A stretch of 64,000 nucleotides of DNA. It comes from Sulfurimonas autotrophica DSM 16294. GTDB lineage: Bacteria > Campylobacterota > Campylobacteria > Campylobacterales > Sulfurimonadaceae. The stretch covers positions 2,089,199 through 2,153,198 of the forward strand of contig NC_014506.1 in assembly GCF_000147355.1 (NCBI RefSeq), written 5' to 3'. Of this stretch, positions 60,852-64,000 are shown piece after piece (position 1 is the stretch's first letter; each line of letters starts with the position of its first letter). The notes under the pieces were generated by a model that worked only from the letters and a program-made list of their open reading frames with translations, was not told the DNA's origin and ran no database searches. The position numbers and the translations under genes were made by a program.

Positions 60852-61443
60852 TTACATACTGAGTGAAGATGAAGAAGATGTACTCCAAGAACTGATGAAT
60901 ATAGCCTATGGAAGTGCAACAGCCGTAATTGCTGAAATGCTTGAGGCTTTTGCATCGCTGAGTATTCCAAATATACAAGTAATACAAGTAGCTGAACTTT
61001 TAAAAACATTTGAAGAGCTAAAAAGTACAAGCTACTTTTTTTCTTCACAGGCATTTAACGGAGAATTTAACGGAGAAAGTGCTTTTTTTATTAATGAAGA
61101 GAGTGCAAACAATCTGGCAAAACACCTTGAGCTTGAAAATAAAGATGATTTGGATGATGCCATACTTGAGCTCACAAACGTACTCACATCTTCACTCACA
61201 ACAAAACTGGCACAAGAGCTCGAAACAGAAGTCGGCTTTTCACTTCCAAGCATCTCAAAGGTTCCTTTAAATGAAATAAATAATGTACAGACATTTAAAA
61301 TATACTCAAAAGTTATCGTTATAGATACAGAACTGAATTTTCAAGATCAAAAAATTAATGGGAAAATTTTTATTCTAACAAAAGATGAATCAATACAATG
61401 GCTCAAAATAAAACTAAACAACATTTTAGACAACTTGATGTAG
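60844..61443 (+). CDS. CheC-like phosphatase
   Basis: A 199-residue protein with two ExxN active-site motifs, E16-N19 (LQELMNIAYGSATA) and E109-N112 (LELTNVLTSSLTT), as in CheC, which dephosphorylates CheY-P. It overlaps both the upstream response regulator and, by 46 nt, the downstream histidine kinase, making a compact phospho-relay unit. Confidence 0.85.
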   Translation: MSNYILSEDEEDVLQELMNIAYGSATAVIAEMLEAFASLSIPNIQVIQVAELLKTFEELKSTSYFFSSQAFNGEFNGESAFFINEESANNLAKHLELENKDDLDDAILELTNVLTSSLTTKLAQELETEVGFSLPSISKVPLNEINNVQTFKIYSKVIVIDTELNFQDQKINGKIFILTKDESIQWLKIKLNNILDNLM

Positions 61444-62603
61444 ATAAAGAGATATTATCTGTTATAAATAACGGTGTTATTATATTAAATGATCAACTAC
61501 AAATACATTATTACAATAAATGGATGCAGCTACATACAAAATTCAAAGAAAATGATGTACTAGGCAAAAAATTATATGAAATTTTTCCTACAATTAATAA
61601 AAAAACATTAAAAAGAAAAATACAGACTGCCTTTACAATACAAACACCGACTTTTTATACAGCAAGTTCATCGCATTATCTTATTCCTATTAAAATCAAT
61701 CAAATAAAAAACTCTCTTTTTAAATATATGCAGCAAGATGTGAGCATAATCCCTTTTAAACAAGACAAACAATTTGTGGCTGTTATAATAACCGATCAGA
61801 CAATTATGGCAAATACAAATGCGCTGCTGCAAACAAATATACAAAAAGTAAAAGAACTCAACGAAGCACTCATAAAAGAAAAAGAGATAACAGAATTTCA
61901 ACATAAACAACTCCTTTCAAACTCAAGAAGTGCTGCAATGGGAGAAATGATAAGCATGATAGCCCATCAGTGGAGACAGCCTCTTTCACTAATTAATACA
62001 GTTATAGCTACACTTAAAATAAAAAAAGAGTTAGGTATATTAGATAACAAAATAATAGATAACTCCATAAATAAAATTGAAAAAACAACTAATTTTTTAT
62101 CAAGCACTATTGATGATTTTCGGGACTATTTCAAACCTAACAAAATTGCGGCAAAAGTAAATATTTCAAATTTATTTGAAAAATCTCTATTTTTTCTAAA
62201 AAGTGAACTAAAACAGCTTGATATAGAGTATGATATAAATATAGATCCAGATATAAGTATAGTAACTTATAAAAATGAACTTTTGCAAACTATTCTTAAT
62301 ATCTTAAAAAATTCTATAGATGCTTTTAAAGAAAATAATATAAAAAATAAAAAAATTTCTGTTATTGTCGTAAATAATAAAGAATCTGTATTAATCACCA
62401 TTGAAGATAATGCCGGCGGAATAAGAATTGACAATTTACAAAAGGTATTTGAACCCTATTTTTCTACAAAAAGTAAAAACGGTACGGGGTTGGGTCTATA
62501 TATGTGTAAAACCATAATTAATGAACATCTTCACGGAAATATATCTTTGAACTCAAATACAAATGGAACTAAAGTAGCAATACAATTGCCAAATAAGGTG
62601 TAA
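61398..62603 (+). CDS. Soluble PAS sensor histidine kinase
   Basis: No membrane segment. A PAS domain (about 15-135) is followed by a coiled coil (140-180), the phospho-accepting H190 in MIAHQWRQPL, an N box (LNILKNSIDAF near 300), and ATP-binding GGIRIDNL and GTGLGLYM boxes. The HQWRQPL type is common in this phylum. It starts inside the CheC-like gene and probably phosphorylates the adjacent CheY-like protein. Confidence 0.9.
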   Translation: MAQNKTKQHFRQLDVDKEILSVINNGVIILNDQLQIHYYNKWMQLHTKFKENDVLGKKLYEIFPTINKKTLKRKIQTAFTIQTPTFYTASSSHYLIPIKINQIKNSLFKYMQQDVSIIPFKQDKQFVAVIITDQTIMANTNALLQTNIQKVKELNEALIKEKEITEFQHKQLLSNSRSAAMGEMISMIAHQWRQPLSLINTVIATLKIKKELGILDNKIIDNSINKIEKTTNFLSSTIDDFRDYFKPNKIAAKVNISNLFEKSLFFLKSELKQLDIEYDINIDPDISIVTYKNELLQTILNILKNSIDAFKENNIKNKKISVIVVNNKESVLITIEDNAGGIRIDNLQKVFEPYFSTKSKNGTGLGLYMCKTIINEHLHGNISLNSNTNGTKVAIQLPNKV

Positions 62604-62629
62604 AATACACTCTAAAAAAGGAGAATTAT

Positions 62630-63055
62630 ATGAAAGTAGTATGTCCACACTGTTTTACTGTAAACAATGTACCTCAAAAAGAGAGTTACAAAAAAGCAAA
62701 CTGCGGTAAATGTAAACAGTCACTGCTAGATACAAAACCTGTAGAATTAACAAATGCTAATTTTGATGAAGTTGTTGTTAACAGTGATATCCCCGTTATA
62801 GTAGATTTTTGGGCGCCGTGGTGCGGTCCTTGTAAAATGATGGCTCCAAATTTTGAGCGTGCGGCTACACAGTTTCCGCTCAAAGCACTTTTTACAAAAG
62901 TAAATACTGAAAATGAACAAAATTTGGGTGCGCGTTTCGGTATTCGAAGTATTCCGACTATTATTGTCTTTAAAGGCGGTCGTGAAGTCGAGAGAGTCAG
63001 CGGTGCACTTGATATTAATGCACTTGCTTCTCTTGCTTCAAAATATACGAACTAA
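62630..63055 (+). CDS. trxC: Thioredoxin 2 (TrxC type)
   Basis: Disulfide reductase with an N-terminal zinc finger (C5, C8, C25, C28) and a thioredoxin fold whose active site is WCGPC (C65, C68). The zinc finger marks the TrxC class linked to oxidative stress. Good AAGGAG ribosome-binding site. It ends 3 nt from convergent ppnP. Confidence 0.95.
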   Translation: MKVVCPHCFTVNNVPQKESYKKANCGKCKQSLLDTKPVELTNANFDEVVVNSDIPVIVDFWAPWCGPCKMMAPNFERAATQFPLKALFTKVNTENEQNLGARFGIRSIPTIIVFKGGREVERVSGALDINALASLASKYTN

Positions 63056-63058
63056 CAC

Positions 63059-63370
63059 TTATTTTATATAAGAACAGCAGTAATCGGTCACACTTTTGAT
63101 TTTTAAATCAAATGAAGAGTTAGCCGGCACTGTAAACATTTCAGGTGTTAGAAGTGTTCGCCACTCTGCACCTGGAAGTTTTACCTCCACATCACCACTC
63201 ATCATCTCCATTATCTCTTTATCGTGCGTATTAAAAGTATATTCACCCGGCAGCATTATTCCCAATGACTTTATACTCCCATCAGAAAATTCAACCGTTC
63301 TGCTTGTTACTTTTCCATCATAATAGATATTTGCCTCTTTTGTTATTGTTACGTTTTCAAATTTTGACAT
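63059..63370 (-). CDS. ppnP: Pyrimidine/purine nucleoside phosphorylase PpnP
   Basis: Small cupin-fold enzyme (formerly DUF1255/YaiE) that cleaves nucleosides with phosphate. The 103 residues show KEANIYYDGKVTSRTVEF, GIMLPGEYTFNTHDKEIMEMMSGD and FTVPANSSFDLK, the family landmarks. It is preceded by the ruvC gene and an H-family hairpin. Confidence 0.9.
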   Translation of the reverse strand: MSKFENVTITKEANIYYDGKVTSRTVEFSDGSIKSLGIMLPGEYTFNTHDKEIMEMMSGDVEVKLPGAEWRTLLTPEMFTVPANSSFDLKIKSVTDYCCSYIK

Positions 63371-63411
63371 CTTTTTATCATCCTTAGATTATTTTTTACT
63401 TATTTAACATT

Positions 63412-63482
63412 GATTTTATGTGGCTATTTTAGAGGCTCAGACCGAAGGGAGGATTTGTCCTCTAAAACAGTTACATAAAATC
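63412..63482. repeat. Long intergenic hairpin with conserved 23-nt apical motif (H family, copy 2)
   Basis: Arms 63412-63435 and 63459-63482 pair at 21 of 24 positions, two of the other three being wobble pairs on the plus strand. The loop 63436-63458 begins CTCAGACCGAAGGGAGGATT. Read on the minus strand it lies 4 nt after the ruvC stop codon and its tip contains a C-TTCG-G tetraloop, so it may terminate ruvC. Copy 1 is at 18761. Confidence 0.7.
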
Positions 63483-63486
63483 ACCT

Positions 63487-63963
63487 CTACTTTTGTAATC
63501 TCACTCGCTGAGAATGCGTAATCGCTACGGCCATAGCATCTGATATATCAAGCGGTTTTATCTCTTTTTTAATATTTAACAAACGTTTTACCATAAATGC
63601 AACCTGCTCTTTTTGTGCTTTTGCCTTACCTGTAAGCGCTTTTTTTACCTGCAGAGCAGTATATTCATGAAATTGCCCAAACTCTTGGAGTAATTTTAAC
63701 ATAATAGCTCCGCGAAACTGTGCAAGTTTTATTGTCGTTGCCGGATTGTGTGCATAAAATATATCTTCCATCGCTACTTCATCTATTGTGTGATTTTCAA
63801 ATATTCTGCTCAATCCTTCAACCATTTGCGGTATTTGAAACTGTAAATCTTCTGCTTTCATTTTTATAAGTCCGGCCTCAATTAATGAGATTTTTCCATT
63901 TTGCAGTGAAATTAAAGCATATCCCATATTTCTTGTTCCAGGATCTATTCCAAGTATGGTCAT
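63487..63963 (-). CDS. ruvC: Crossover junction endodeoxyribonuclease RuvC
   Basis: Resolves Holliday junctions. The four catalytic acidic residues D7, E66, D139 and D142 are in [21 protein letters not shown] and [11 protein letters not shown]. Length 158 is standard. It is the last gene of the window; the 37 nt to its right are AT-rich. In several Campylobacterota chromosomes ruvC lies close to dnaA. Confidence 0.96.
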   Translation of the reverse strand: MTILGIDPGTRNMGYALISLQNGKISLIEAGLIKMKAEDLQFQIPQMVEGLSRIFENHTIDEVAMEDIFYAHNPATTIKLAQFRGAIMLKLLQEFGQFHEYTALQVKKALTGKAKAQKEQVAFMVKRLLNIKKEIKPLDISDAMAVAITHSQRVRLQK

Positions 63964-64000
63964 TTTCTGCCTTAAAAAAAATTTTTATGATTATATATAA

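Overview
This 64 kb window is bacterial chromosome from a Campylobacterota (epsilonproteobacterial) organism, most like the Sulfurimonas/Sulfuricurvum group. The 16S and 23S signatures, the AT-rich composition, TTATTCACA-type DnaA boxes, an RNase J with a basic Asn/Arg-rich N-terminal tail, a Helicobacter-like SpeE, cbb3-oxidase assembly (ccoG) and a FadL-type porin all point there. The window is dense core genome: about 63 protein genes, one rRNA operon and one tRNA. I see no prophage, insertion sequence, transposase or CRISPR array.

Layout. 1-2930 (-): aroC (cut by the edge), rnc, rnhA, a LapB-like TPR protein and a small conserved protein. 3023-6336 (-): a YeiH-type transporter, ccoG and a resolvase-derived regulator with its own promoter/operator. 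6539-10027 (+): metH. 10049-18713 (-): sodB, a glucosaminidase with an unlisted 49-aa membrane protein, comM, def, a degenerate GGDEF protein, clpP, tig, lspA, glmM. 18935-20275 (+): rpsT, prfA. 20419-22321 (-): dapF, coaE, short speE-like. 22428-23623 (+): DUF2892 protein, purM. 23717-26972 (-): two exported DUF302-like proteins and a FadL-family porin. 27393-33157 (-): 5S, 23S, tRNA-Ile, 16S and a consensus rrn promoter with clear processing stems. 33359-39272: BI-1 protein, ThiD2-like, bioC, znuABC, secG, frr, pyrE. 39283-46315: KefB-type antiporter, pyrG, recJ, a WD40 protein. 46302-51553 (-): fliI, folE, rnj, rsmA, CZB-like protein. 51713-63055 (mainly +): hisF, nucleosidase-like, rlmN, two very small proteins, rluA-type (-), purB, nrdA, an unknown protein, then fliW, CheY-like, CheC-like, histidine kinase and trxC. 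63059-63963 (-): ppnP, ruvC.

Beyond the genes, three layers stand out. (1) Chromosome-maintenance signals: two perfect 16-bp parS palindromes (51661 and 55259) flank an AT-rich gap holding three exact and one near DnaA box (54832-55049), and ruvC at the right edge suggests that dnaA/oriC lies close by. (2) Two families of intergenic hairpin elements whose outer arms differ completely between copies yet stay self-complementary, while an inner core is conserved: a 46/47-nt core sits inside two different hairpins (23633, 54128), and both of those hairpins occur without the core in a third place (20315). A second family has a 23-nt apical motif on unrelated 24-27 nt arms (18761, 63412). (3) A catalytically dead serine-recombinase homologue whose perfect promoter is straddled by an inverted repeat.

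Two proteins of 31 and 49 residues with strong ribosome-binding sites are annotated here. The glucosaminidase appears to begin at an AUC codon. All assignments come from reading motifs by eye; no database search was run.
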